Origin: Pollutimonas sp963706785
Lineage (GTDB): Bacteria > Pseudomonadota > Gammaproteobacteria > Burkholderiales > Burkholderiaceae_B
Direction of reading: 5' to 3'
DNA: 64,000 nt
NCBI GenBank assembly: GCA_963706785.1
Contig: CAVPNJ010000007.1
Coordinates: 24,482 to 88,481 of the forward strand
This document shows, in pieces, positions 28,811 through 36,909 of this stretch (positions are counted from its first letter, which is position 1; every line of letters starts with the position of its first letter). The notes below the pieces were generated by a model, which was not told the origin of the DNA, searched no databases, and saw only the letters and a list, made by a program, of their open reading frames with translations. The translations under genes were made by a program, and so were the position numbers.

Positions 28811-29635
28811 TTATCCGCGCGGACGCGCTAGCTCACGCAAGGCGTCTTTCTTTACACGCTTAATGAGTTCATTGCCGAACTCGATATAGGCTTTTGCGCC
28901 GCGCGAGTTCTTGTCGTAGACGATACCGGGCAAGCCATGGCTAGGCGCCTCGGCAAGACGAACGTTACGCGGCACGATAGCTTTGAACACCTTATCGCCG
29001 AAGTGGGTTTCGATCTGGGCCGACACCTGTTGTTGCAAGGTCACTCGGGCATCGAACATTACCCTGAGCAGGCCTATCAATTGCAATTCGGGATTGATGT
29101 TTCTGTGCACCCGTTTTACGGTATTGACCAGATCGGACAAACCCTCGAGAGCGAAATATTCGCACTGCATGGGGATGATCACCCCATGCGCCGACGCCAG
29201 GCCGTTCAATGTCAGGAGCGATAAGGTCGGTGGGCAATCGATAAGAACGAAATCGTACTCGGGCAGAATGTGTGCAATCGCCCGTTTCAGCTGCCGCTCC
29301 CGTTCATCCATCTGAATCAGGTCGATCTCGGCACCCGAGAGCTCGCGATTGGCGGGTAGAACGTCATAGCCGCCAGCTTCGGATCGCTGCCGCGCCTGAG
29401 CTATCGTAGCGTCTCCTATGAGTACTTGGTAAAGGTTCTGCTCGACCTTATTCTTGTCGATGCCGCTACCCATGGTTGCATTACCCTGCGGGTCAAGATC
29501 TATCAGCAGAACCCGCTTGCGTTTGCTGGCCAATGCAGCAGCCAGGTTGATGGCCGTGGTGGTTTTCCCAACCCCCCCCTTCTGGTTCGCGATACAAAAT
29601 ACATTGGCGACGGTCATGGAGGTATTGTTATTCAT
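28811..29635 (-). CDS. parA: Chromosome-partitioning ATPase ParA (Soj)
   Basis: 274 residues. Deviant Walker A KGGVGKTTTAIN, Walker A' LLIDLDPQGNATMG and Walker B VLIDCPPTLSLLTLN identify a MinD/ParA ATPase that moves ParB-parS complexes over the nucleoid. ATG at 29633-29635 is chosen because AAGGA precedes it and because it overlaps the rsmG stop (ATGA). A second in-frame ATG at 29617 lacks a ribosome-binding site. Confidence 0.95.
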   Translation of the reverse strand: MNNNTSMTVANVFCIANQKGGVGKTTTAINLAAALASKRKRVLLIDLDPQGNATMGSGIDKNKVEQNLYQVLIGDATIAQARQRSEAGGYDVLPANRELSGAEIDLIQMDERERQLKRAIAHILPEYDFVLIDCPPTLSLLTLNGLASAHGVIIPMQCEYFALEGLSDLVNTVKRVHRNINPELQLIGLLRVMFDARVTLQQQVSAQIETHFGDKVFKAIVPRNVRLAEAPSHGLPGIVYDKNSRGAKAYIEFGNELIKRVKKDALRELARPRG

Positions 29636-30306
29636 AAGGTTCCTTGGCGGCTTAACCATACGAGGCAGCGCTGGGCATTCAGTTCAGGGACAAGCAGTGT
29701 TTGGAAACGACTCTGGCGCCAGACTGTCTGTTGTTCTAGAGCATCGATTTCATCTCGCGGTTCACGGCCTTTCATGGCCAGCAAATGTCCGCTTTCTGCG
29801 ACATGCATGCCTGCCAGCGTGGCAAAATCTGCCAACGAAGCGAAAGCGCGTGAAACAACGATATCGGCATTAAAAGATGGCAGCGCTTCTACTCTGGCAT
29901 GAACCGCGTTCAGATTGGGCAGACGCAATACGCTTGCCATCTGACGTACAAACGCCATTTTCTTCTCGACAGCATCCACGCAGAAGATTTCCCATTCGGG
30001 CTGCATGATAGCCAAAACTATTCCCGGTAAACCCGCACCGGACCCAACGTCCACGATACGGCGGCTTCGAGCTGTTGTTTTATCCAGTTCTGTTACAATT
30101 GGTTTCACTACCGAAAGACTGTCGAACAAATGATGTACCAGCATTTGTTCGGGTTCACGCAAAGCAGTCAAATTATAGGTTCGATTCCAACGCTGCAGCT
30201 GGGAAATATACGAAAGCAATGTGTCGCTTTGGCCCGGCGCGAGATTTACACTCAGCGCCAAAGCAGCATCGTCAAGGCGTTGCTGGTAGTCTGTGTTGTT
30301 GCCCAT
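29632..30306 (-). CDS. rsmG: 16S rRNA (guanine527-N7)-methyltransferase RsmG (GidB)
   Basis: 224 residues. The SAM-binding motif IVDVGSGAGLPGIVLAI lies around residues 79-95, and the family N-terminus with YNLTALREPEQMLVHHLFDSL precedes it. It methylates G527 of 16S rRNA. Loss in other bacteria gives low-level streptomycin resistance. The start overlaps the mnmG stop by 1 nt and the stop overlaps parA by 4 nt. Confidence 0.95.
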   Translation of the reverse strand: MGNNTDYQQRLDDAALALSVNLAPGQSDTLLSYISQLQRWNRTYNLTALREPEQMLVHHLFDSLSVVKPIVTELDKTTARSRRIVDVGSGAGLPGIVLAIMQPEWEIFCVDAVEKKMAFVRQMASVLRLPNLNAVHARVEALPSFNADIVVSRAFASLADFATLAGMHVAESGHLLAMKGREPRDEIDALEQQTVWRQSRFQTLLVPELNAQRCLVWLSRQGTL

Positions 30307-32222
30307 TACGCCGCTTTCTTGCCGTATTGCATGCGTTTGATGTGTATCAGCAGCAAGGATATCGCCGCAGGAGTGATTCCCGACATTCTGCTGGCCTGCC
30401 CTATCGTTTCAGGTCGGCTAACCTTCAGGCGTTGACGCACTTCAATTGACATACTAGCAATGGAATCATAATCAATATCGGGCGGAATTAGCTGGGACTC
30501 CTGGGCCGCCTGTTTCTCGACTTCCTCTTGTTGCTTTGCAACATAACCAGCATACTTGACCTGGATTTCGACCTGTTCGGCCGCCGCTACGTCTGCAAGC
30601 CCCGGCCCGGCGACAAGCGTCCCGTCTTCTTTCCGTAAATCCATCAGTGCTTGATATGAAACCTGCGGACGTTTCAACAGGTCAAGTAGCGAGTATTCTC
30701 GCTCGATCTGCTTTCCCAATAATTCTTCTGCAGTGTGCAGTGCCAGTGTCCGAGGATTGATCCAATTGTTTCTTAGGCGCTCGAGCTCGCTTTCTACCAA
30801 GTCACGCTTCCGGTTGAACATATCCCATCGGGCGTCGTCCACGAGCCCTATTCGGCGACCTTCTTCGGTCAAGCGCATGTCTGCGTTGTCTTCACGCAGG
30901 CTTAGACGGTACTCGGCTCTGGACGTAAACATACGATAGGGTTCGGTGACACCGCTGGTTATCAGATCGTCGACCAGGACACCGAGATAGGCCTGGTTTC
31001 GTTTTGGGCACCAACCCTCTTGACCCTTAGCTTGCAAGGCGGCGTTGATTCCTGCCAATAAGCCCTGAGCGGCGGCTTCTTCATAGCCAGTTGTGCCATT
31101 GATTTGGCCTGCAAAAAACAAGCCGTTAATAGCGCGCGTTTCCAGTGTTGCCTTCAGTTCGCGTGGATCGAAGTAATCGTACTCGATCGCATATCCGGGT
31201 CGCATAATGATGGCGTTCTCCAGCCCAGGCAGAGTCCGGACCAATGCCAGTTGAATATCGAACGGCAAGCTGGTCGATACGCCATTAGGGTAAATTTCCT
31301 GAGTAGTGAGGCCTTCGGGCTCAAGAAATATTTGATGGCTGGGTTTATCGGCGAATCGATGAATTTTGTCTTCAATGGAGGGGCAATAGCGCGGCCCTAT
31401 ACCCTCGATTGTTCCGCTATCGCTATACATGGGTGAGCGGTCCAAACCGGATCGCACTATATCGTGCGTTCGCTCGTTGGTATGCGTGATCCAGCATGGC
31501 AACTGCTCGGGATGCATGTCCGGCGATCCCATATACGAGAACACCGGCAATGGATCACTATCACCGCCCTGCACTTCTGTCTTTGAGAAATCGATACTGC
31601 GGGCATCGATGCGCGGAGGCGTTCCAGTTTTCAGTCTACCTTGCGGAAGTTTAAGTTCTTTCAGTCTTTGGCCAAGTGAAATTGATGGTGGATCGCCTGC
31701 TCGTCCTGCCGAATAATGATCGAGTCCCACGTGAATCAATCCGTTCAAGAATGTACCAGCGGTTAGGACCACACTTTTAGCCCTGAATTTCAGTCCGATT
31801 TGCGTGACGGCGCCAACTACCCGATCCCCCTCCAGCATAAGATCATCAACTGCTTGCTGAAAGATCATGAGGTTCGGCTGATTTTGCAGGGCAGTACGAA
31901 TTGCGCGACGATACAGGGAGCGGTCGGCTTGGGCACGTGTGGCTCGTACGGCAGGGCCTTTGGAACGATTCAATATACGGAACTGGATACCAGCGAGATC
32001 GGTAGCGTAGGCCATGATTCCGCCTAGGGCATCGATTTCTTTAACGAGGTGTCCCTTGCCGATCCCACCTATTGAGGGATTGCAGGACATCTGGCCAAGC
32101 GTTTCCATATTATGGGTAAGCAAAAGCGTGGAAGCCCCGCTTCGCGCCGCCGCTAGGGCAGCCTCGGTACCGGCGTGGCCGCCACCGACCACAATCACAT
32201 CGAATTCGTCTGGATAAATCAT
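30306..32222 (-). CDS. mnmG: tRNA uridine-5-carboxymethylaminomethyl modification enzyme MnmG (GidA)
   Basis: 638 residues. N-terminal FAD-binding VIVVGGGHAGTEAALAAAR (about 10-28), conserved CNPSIGGIGKGHLVKEIDALGG with catalytic Cys, further GTPPRIDARSID and GYEEAAAQGLLAGINAAL motifs, and the C-terminal helical domain that binds MnmE. With MnmE (46295-47668 here) it installs cmnm5U34 in tRNA. It is first gene of the mnmG-rsmG-parA-parB unit that borders the chromosomal origin in Bordetella-type genomes. Confidence 0.97.
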   Translation of the reverse strand: MIYPDEFDVIVVGGGHAGTEAALAAARSGASTLLLTHNMETLGQMSCNPSIGGIGKGHLVKEIDALGGIMAYATDLAGIQFRILNRSKGPAVRATRAQADRSLYRRAIRTALQNQPNLMIFQQAVDDLMLEGDRVVGAVTQIGLKFRAKSVVLTAGTFLNGLIHVGLDHYSAGRAGDPPSISLGQRLKELKLPQGRLKTGTPPRIDARSIDFSKTEVQGGDSDPLPVFSYMGSPDMHPEQLPCWITHTNERTHDIVRSGLDRSPMYSDSGTIEGIGPRYCPSIEDKIHRFADKPSHQIFLEPEGLTTQEIYPNGVSTSLPFDIQLALVRTLPGLENAIIMRPGYAIEYDYFDPRELKATLETRAINGLFFAGQINGTTGYEEAAAQGLLAGINAALQAKGQEGWCPKRNQAYLGVLVDDLITSGVTEPYRMFTSRAEYRLSLREDNADMRLTEEGRRIGLVDDARWDMFNRKRDLVESELERLRNNWINPRTLALHTAEELLGKQIEREYSLLDLLKRPQVSYQALMDLRKEDGTLVAGPGLADVAAAEQVEIQVKYAGYVAKQQEEVEKQAAQESQLIPPDIDYDSIASMSIEVRQRLKVSRPETIGQASRMSGITPAAISLLLIHIKRMQYGKKAA

Positions 32223-32275
32223 TGTTCGCTCAAGCGAGGAATACTTAACCTATTATTATACTGTGCGTGCGATCA

Positions 32276-32291
32276 GGTTTCACGTGAAACA
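32276..32291. promoter_or_regulatory. parS-like site 1
   Basis: GGTTTCACGTGAAACA, one base from the canonical bacterial parS palindrome TGTTTCACGTGAAACA. It lies 54 bp upstream of the mnmG start, in the mnmG promoter region, so bound ParB could also affect mnmG transcription (inference). Confidence 0.88.
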
Positions 32292-32313
32292 TAAACAATT
32301 ACGTATTACCCAC

Positions 32314-32329
32314 TGTTTCACGTGAAACA
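32314..32329. promoter_or_regulatory. parS site 2 (perfect palindrome)
   Basis: TGTTTCACGTGAAACA, identical to the canonical parS consensus. It is 22 bp from site 1 and belongs to a three-site cluster upstream of mnmG. Confidence 0.95.
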
Positions 32330-32376
32330 CAAGGCTGTATGAAACCTGAAGTTGGGGAAGGTCGTACCGGTCCGGC

Positions 32377-32392
32377 TGTTTCACGTGAAACA
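32377..32392. promoter_or_regulatory. parS site 3 (perfect palindrome)
   Basis: TGTTTCACGTGAAACA again, 47 bp beyond site 2. Two perfect and one near-perfect sites within 117 bp make this the probable core centromere loaded by the ParB encoded at 27863-28786. Confidence 0.95.
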
Positions 32393-33625
32393 GAAGACGC
32401 AAGAGCCCACACGCCTAAGGGACTATAGGTGTCGTACTGCACTAAGTGCGCCCTTTGGAAAAGAAGGTATCAACATAGTGCCCTTCAGCCGCTATAGGGT
32501 GGATGGGTTTATGGCCGATGAAACGACGGCGCATTACAAGTGAAATAGCAAAAAGCGTTATGCAGATGTGTCGACGGTATGTGAGTTGCAACTGCAATAG
32601 TTTTAACGTCCAGCGATCTTAGTGTTTTCACGGTCACGGTAACCTCAAATTAGGCTTTTAAGGTGCACGGTAGATTTCTTCAAATGATTTGATCTCTAAA
32701 TACTGGGGAGGCTTTTTTTTATAACGGGTGGCTGTAGGCGAGGCCGGACGGGCTCGATGCGTTGCGGTCATGGCTACGCCATGACTACCCGCGTCAACGC
32801 TTCGGCTTGGGGCGGCCGCCGAACTCACGGCAACGGACAGCCCCCGGCTGTCCGTAAGCGCGCCGTTCAAACATGCGCGGCCTTGTACCCCCAATCCAAA
32901 CCATTGCCACGGCGCACGCAAACCTCGCTCGCCCGGCCCCACCTACAGCCACCTTGGCGTCCACGGCAGTTGATGGGTTTCACAAGGGACGTCAATGGCA
33001 TTTTGATGATTCAACGGCATGCCGAAAAGTCGAAACTCCAGGACAAGGAAGACATTCCGTTGCTTGAAGAGGCGTCCGATGTTCGGCACGGGCAGTTTGC
33101 CGCCACGTAGCCGTGGCAGTACAACTGCCCACGGGTCTGATTTCATAACTGTGGTGGTAGGAAATGCTAGTGTAGATACGCGGCAACAAGGTCAGATTCT
33201 TGTTCCTAAACGAGATGGGTCCACACTACGCTAATTGGCACGACGTCGCGCTTCCAACTACGGCAGTATCAATTTATATAAGGCCATGGCGTCACTTGTT
33301 TAGCTTGGGTATATGCGCCACAAGTAGTAAAAGGCCGGTATTCGCCAAGCTCTATCTCAAGATCACTTCTGACTAGTTACGAAATGTAATAGAAGCGAAA
33401 TTGTGCATGCCGTGTGAGACCGGTCAGACCTATGGTACGAACAGCCTTCTATGATTAACACCGCTCGATGTATTAATTACGAAATTTGATTCGAATTGAC
33501 TTGCTGGGAGGGCAAGGGATTCGGCCGAACTATGCGGAAGGGGAGATAATGGCCTTGGAACAAAACGGATAATTACTTGCCGAGTCATCTATCCCTTTTC
33601 TATTGCCAGCCATTGGCCGTCAAGT
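32393..33625. other. Long non-coding stretch of the origin region
   Basis: About 1.2 kb with no gene I can support on either strand; the short frames present lack family resemblance and ribosome-binding sites. The first 300 bp and the last 350 bp are AT-rich and the middle holds a GC-rich block, listed separately. Together with the flanking parS-like sites this is part of the origin-proximal region. Confidence 0.6.
32740..32970. repeat. GC-rich block with inverted repeats, candidate dispersed element
   Basis: A sharply GC-rich island within AT-rich surroundings. It contains GTCATGG-CTAC-GCCATGAC-type (about 32767-32785) and ACGGACAGCC-CCC-GGCTGTCCGT (about 32834-32856) inverted repeats. A minus-strand reading frame across it gives a low-complexity peptide with no domain. 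My recollection is that similar peptides are annotated repeatedly as hypothetical proteins in Alcaligenaceae genomes, which would suggest a dispersed repeat rather than a gene. I see one copy only in this window. Confidence 0.4.
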
Positions 33626-33641
33626 TGTTCCACGTGAAACA
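33626..33641. promoter_or_regulatory. parS-like site 4
   Basis: TGTTCCACGTGAAACA, one mismatch from the canonical parS palindrome, 1.23 kb from the main cluster and close to a DnaA box at 33760. It may be a weaker ParB site. Confidence 0.75.
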
Positions 33642-33759
33642 AGCACGAGCGATGGAAGAGAAACACCATGGCACCGACAAATAGCGCTGTCTTTTTGCAA
33701 AGCAGGGCGAATGCCAACAAAAAAAATAACTCTCTAGAAATCCGGGCTAACTTAAAGGC

Positions 33760-33768
33760 TGTGGATAA
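33760..33768 (-). promoter_or_regulatory. Isolated DnaA box near parS site 4
   Basis: Plus-strand TGTGGATAA, i.e. the perfect DnaA box TTATCCACA on the minus strand. It is next to an A-rich tract (33719-33728). It lacks the second box and conserved blocks of the two modules at 35863 and 38522, so it may be an accessory DnaA site. Confidence 0.6.
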
Positions 33769-33899
33769 GTCTGTGTAAAACCTTTGCATAAATAGTGGAC
33801 AACTTTATACTGTCTTGTTCCAGCCCAACTATATGCCGATGGGCCGCAGGTTCTTTGCACACGTCGATTCATCCTGGAAAACCTAGTGCTCAGCATGAC

Positions 33900-33928
33900 G
33901 AAAAACGCCCCGCAGTAGGCGAGGCGTT
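33900..33928 (-). terminator. Terminator of the cold-shock gene
   Basis: On the minus strand AACGCC (33923-33928) pairs with GGCGTT (33904-33909), extended imperfectly by TCGCC/CGGGG-type pairs, and is followed by TTTTTCG. It lies 40-60 bp after the csp stop codon. Confidence 0.75.
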
Positions 33929-33968
33929 CTGGATAAATGCCTTATGTTAGATATAAGGCTAAGCCTTA

Positions 33969-34175
33969 TTAAAGCGGACGAATCTCTGCTGCTTGGGGGC
34001 CTTTCGGACCGTCTGTCACTTCGAACTCCACATCTTGGCCTTCGTTGAGGCTGCGATATCCGCGCCCTTCGATAGCGGAGAAATGGGCAAACACGTCAGT
34101 GCCGCCTTCGTCTGGAGTAATAAAACCAAAGCCTTTCTCGGCGTTGAACCACTTAACTTTGCCCTTTTGAGCCAT
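33969..34175 (-). CDS. Cold-shock domain protein, CspA family
   Basis: 68 residues: a single OB-fold cold-shock domain with RNP1 KGFGFITP (about residues 14-21) and RNP2 DVFAHF (about 27-32). It would act as an RNA chaperone melting mRNA structure. The start MAQKGKVKWFNAEKGFGF at 34173-34175 is clear; the frame to 34259 has no support. Bacteria carry several paralogues, so the exact csp symbol is not assigned. Confidence 0.95.
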   Translation of the reverse strand: MAQKGKVKWFNAEKGFGFITPDEGGTDVFAHFSAIEGRGYRSLNEGQDVEFEVTDGPKGPQAAEIRPL

Positions 34176-34483
34176 GATGCATAGAGTCCTAAAAATGATC
34201 GAAAAAGCGATGAGTCGGGGACGTCGGGCCACGCAAGGTTTCACCACACTTAAGATCATAATTGCTTGAGTCTTAAACTAATGATTACTCGCCGCGGGAC
34301 TTCCGTGCCGCTCGACTACAACGTAGATACGAGCATAGCTATGGCTGGCCTATTTATCAATTACTTGTTTACCCCAATGTGGTATTTTTCCTGCAAACTG
34401 TATGCGAGCCTAAAGCGCAATACACAGCTAGCGTTATTCATACATACAAACCTAATTAATCAACCTCAAAGTTATCGAAGAAT
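34176..34483. other. Divergent intergenic region csp / aminotransferase
   Basis: 308 bp without a supported gene. It must hold promoters for the leftward csp gene and the rightward aminotransferase. I see a TATGAT hexamer on the minus strand near 34255 as a possible csp -10, but no good -35 with it. The region is AT-rich near the aminotransferase start. Confidence 0.4.
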
Positions 34484-35653
34484 ATGAAATTTGCATCCAA
34501 GCTACCAGGCGTCGGAACTACTATTTTTACTGTAATGAGCCAATTGGCAGCCGAAAATAAAGCCATCAATCTAGGGCAGGGTTTTCCGGACTTCAATCCC
34601 GAAACGGAATTACTAGATCTAGTGACCAAGGCTTTGCACGAGGGCCACAATCAGTATCCGCAAATGACCGGCATTCCTGCGTTGCGGCAGCAAATATCGG
34701 ACAAGGTGGCAGCCTTATATAAACGCCGATACGATGCTGAAACCGAGATCACGGTGACTAGCGGCGCAAGCGAAGCGTTGATGGCCAGTATCCTGGCGTT
34801 TGTAAAGCCCGGCGACGAAGTCGTTGTCATTGAGCCTTTTTACGACTTATATATCCCCGCGATTCAATTAGCGGGGGGGATTCCGGTAATAGTGGCGATG
34901 CAGGCGCCAACTTCACAAAATCCCTTGTATCGAGTCGATTGGCAGCGGGTTTTGGACGCGATCACTTCGAAGACCCGTATGTTGGTCGTTAACTTCCCAC
35001 ATAATCCTACAGGCATCAACCTCCAAGAAAGCGATCTGGACTGGCTCGAAAGAATTGTCAACGAAACTGGCGTCATGCTGTTATCAGACGAAGTGTATGA
35101 ACACATCGTATTTGATAAACAACAACATCAAAGCCTGGCTAAACGGGAATCGCTGGCAGCCAACTCGATCGTGATCTCATCTTTCGGTAAAACCTACCAC
35201 ACCACAGGGTGGAAGATCGGCTATTGCTGTGCCCCGAAAGATATCTCTGCAGAAATACGAAAAGTCCATCAGTTCATGGTCTTTACCGTAAGTTCGCCTA
35301 TGCAATTTGCTTTGGCCGAATATATGAAAAATCCAAAACCTTATCTTGAACTGTCGGCCTTTTATCAAACCAAGCGGGACAGACTTGCAGCAGGTCTGCA
35401 AAAAACACGTTTCATACCGATGCCCAGCCAGGGTACCTTCTTTTTACTTGCGGACTATAGCCAAGTGTCTGATCTCCCTGAAGCAGAATTCGCAAGATGG
35501 CTGACCATCGAACACAAAGTCGGGGTAATTCCAGTCTCGGCTTTTTACAGGGACCCTAATGCCAGTGAATCCAACCATCGGTTAGTGCGATTTTGTTTTG
35601 CAAAACAAGACGATACCCTTGATGCTGCAATCGATAAACTGGCCCTTGTCTAG
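34484..35653 (+). CDS. Class I/II pyridoxal-phosphate aminotransferase, methionine aminotransferase (YbdL)-like
   Basis: 389 residues, fold type I PLP enzyme. LGQGFPDFNPE (about 31-41), NQYPQMTGIPALRQQI, NFPHNPTG (PLP/substrate Asn), SDEVYEHIVFD (PLP-binding Asp and Tyr) and SSFGKTYHTTGWKIGY carrying the Schiff-base Lys (about residue 230) are all in place. The GQGFPDF and GKTYHTTGWKIGY variants match the YbdL/kynurenine aminotransferase branch acting on methionine or aromatic amino acids. It is monocistronic, ending in its own terminator. The substrate is inferred. Confidence 0.88.
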   Translation: MKFASKLPGVGTTIFTVMSQLAAENKAINLGQGFPDFNPETELLDLVTKALHEGHNQYPQMTGIPALRQQISDKVAALYKRRYDAETEITVTSGASEALMASILAFVKPGDEVVVIEPFYDLYIPAIQLAGGIPVIVAMQAPTSQNPLYRVDWQRVLDAITSKTRMLVVNFPHNPTGINLQESDLDWLERIVNETGVMLLSDEVYEHIVFDKQQHQSLAKRESLAANSIVISSFGKTYHTTGWKIGYCCAPKDISAEIRKVHQFMVFTVSSPMQFALAEYMKNPKPYLELSAFYQTKRDRLAAGLQKTRFIPMPSQGTFFLLADYSQVSDLPEAEFARWLTIEHKVGVIPVSAFYRDPNASESNHRLVRFCFAKQDDTLDAAIDKLALV

Positions 35654-35672
35654 TCCGTACGAATTACCTTTC

Positions 35673-35697
35673 AAACCCGCCATGGCGGGTTTTTTTA
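35673..35697 (+). terminator. Terminator of the aminotransferase gene
   Basis: AACCCGCC-AT-GGCGGGTT stem (8 bp, 35674-35691) followed directly by a run of T to 35696. It is a strong intrinsic terminator on the plus strand, 20 bp after the stop codon. Confidence 0.92.
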
Positions 35698-35862
35698 CGT
35701 TCAAAAAATAGTTATCCAAAAAATAGCCTGGCTAGCGAGCCACAAAGCATGCACCAAAGGCCCGAATCTTTGGATTTGCTTTGGCCTGTAAACCAATGAA
35801 CCGAAGTATACAGGCTGGAACGACGAATTTTTCTTGAGCGTAGAGCTGCGTAAGTGGCTTGA

Positions 35863-36108
35863 TGTTTTAGCTGTACATTATCTTTACTATTTATAAAGAC
35901 TAATACTAATGGGTGTCTGTGGATAACTGGCATAACTGATAAATCGACTGTGGGGTCAAGGACTTGCAGCGCAATTTTCGAACGGACAACTTCTGTTTTG
36001 CCAGTGCATGGAACGGGCATAACTTTATCTGCCTGGATCTCTTCGTGGGTTGTGCATGACTGATCCACAGGCTGTGCACAAGCGTTGCTCTCAGTAGTTA
36101 TCCACAAG
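35863..36108. other. Origin-like module A: paired DnaA boxes, AT-rich motif
   Basis: A 246-bp segment that aligns without net gaps to 38522-38767 (constant offset 2659; by hand about two thirds identical). A perfect DnaA box lies on the minus strand at 35918-35926 and another on the plus strand at 36098-36106, with a weaker TGATCCACA at 36061 and a palindromic TGTGCACA at 36073. Read on the minus strand, the first box is followed by the GC-rich GACACCC and then ATTAGTATTAG. That order (DnaA box, GC cluster, TAG-type triplets) matches the described bacterial basal unwinding element with DnaA-trios. It lies 3.6 kb from mnmG, where Bordetella-type origins are expected. Origin function is inferred. 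Confidence 0.7.
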
Positions 36109-36186
36109 CTGCCTAGCGACAAAATCGATATTCTATTTAGTAACTAGTTGTAAATACCAACGGCAAGAGGCTCGAATATCAATAAA

Positions 36187-36217
36187 TAAAAAAAACCGTG
36201 CCTCTAAGAGACACGGT
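36187..36217 (-). terminator. Terminator of the PaiB-like gene
   Basis: Minus-strand ACCGTGTCTC-TTA-GAGGCACGGT (36195-36217) forms a near-perfect stem followed by eight T residues. It ends the transcript of the PaiB-like/metallophosphatase/YjbQ block right next to origin-like module A. Confidence 0.92.
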
Positions 36218-36239
36218 GCAGGGACTGCTATGACTGAAT

Positions 36240-36896
36240 CTACAGTTCGAAGTTCTTGCGCATAAGCCGCGCTATTTCTTCATTGAAGGGGGCAGCAATC
36301 GAGTTTTCCGGATCCTGCCCAAGACCGTGAACGACACCTTGCTGGTCCTGCAATGTTCGATTTTGGCTTAGCTTCTGTTTGCCTTCAATGGCATTTATTG
36401 TTATTTGAATACCGACAACGTTCCTGATCATCGTATCGATATAGTCGGCAGGAGCGTCCGTGATCTCCCACGGATCAGCACGACCCGCCTCAAATCGACT
36501 GGTTTGACGTTTAAGATGGGTTAGTAACCATTCCGCGTTGGTCGTAGTCGAAAGGGTTCCGTGTACATGAACCGAAACATAGTTCCATGTCGGAACAGCC
36601 TTGCCTCCGGAGCTTTTCTTTGAGGGATACCAAGAAGGCGAGATATAGGCTTGTGGCCCTTGGAATATAACAAGTACGGGAGTTTCGTCGGCAAGTAAAC
36701 TAAACTCGGTATTGCTGCGTGCGACATGGGCCTGAAGCAGGCCTAGGCCATGTTCAGGCTCCGTCAACAGGAATGGCAAGTGCGTGGCAGCCAAACCCAT
36801 ACTGCTATGAACCGTGAGCGCGGCGAATGGGTAATCTTCGATCACACGATGTTGAGCGCGAAGATCGGTCAGTTCAAAGGAGCGCGGTGTATACAT
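36240..36896 (-). CDS. PaiB-like FMN-binding negative transcriptional regulator
   Basis: 218 residues, beginning MYTPRSFELTDLRAQHRVIEDYPFAALTV at ATG 36894-36896. The family features are THLPFLL (about residue 42), GLLQAHVARSN, VIFQGPQAYISPSWY (about 80-95) and VPTWNYVSVHVHG (about 107-119), the last typical of the split-barrel FMN-binding PaiB family. In Bacillus, PaiB represses sporulation and degradative enzyme genes; in most bacteria the role is unknown. It is last in a block with the phosphatase and YjbQ. Confidence 0.88.
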   Translation of the reverse strand: MYTPRSFELTDLRAQHRVIEDYPFAALTVHSSMGLAATHLPFLLTEPEHGLGLLQAHVARSNTEFSLLADETPVLVIFQGPQAYISPSWYPSKKSSGGKAVPTWNYVSVHVHGTLSTTTNAEWLLTHLKRQTSRFEAGRADPWEITDAPADYIDTMIRNVVGIQITINAIEGKQKLSQNRTLQDQQGVVHGLGQDPENSIAAPFNEEIARLMRKNFEL

Positions 36897-36909
36897 ATTC
36901 CTGGCCTGA

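Noticed and set aside
32658..32942. Minus-strand frame of 94 residues in the origin region
   Set aside because: Spans the GC-rich inverted-repeat block, no domain, no ribosome-binding site; better explained as a repeat.
33589..33789. Minus-strand frame of 66 residues
   Set aside because: Covers parS-like site 4 and the DnaA box at 33760; the apparent peptide FHVEQ is the parS sequence read as protein.
35712..36122. Minus-strand frame of 136 residues between aminotransferase and PaiB-like gene
   Set aside because: It coincides with origin-like module A; the paralogous module B does not keep an open frame, so coding is not what is conserved.
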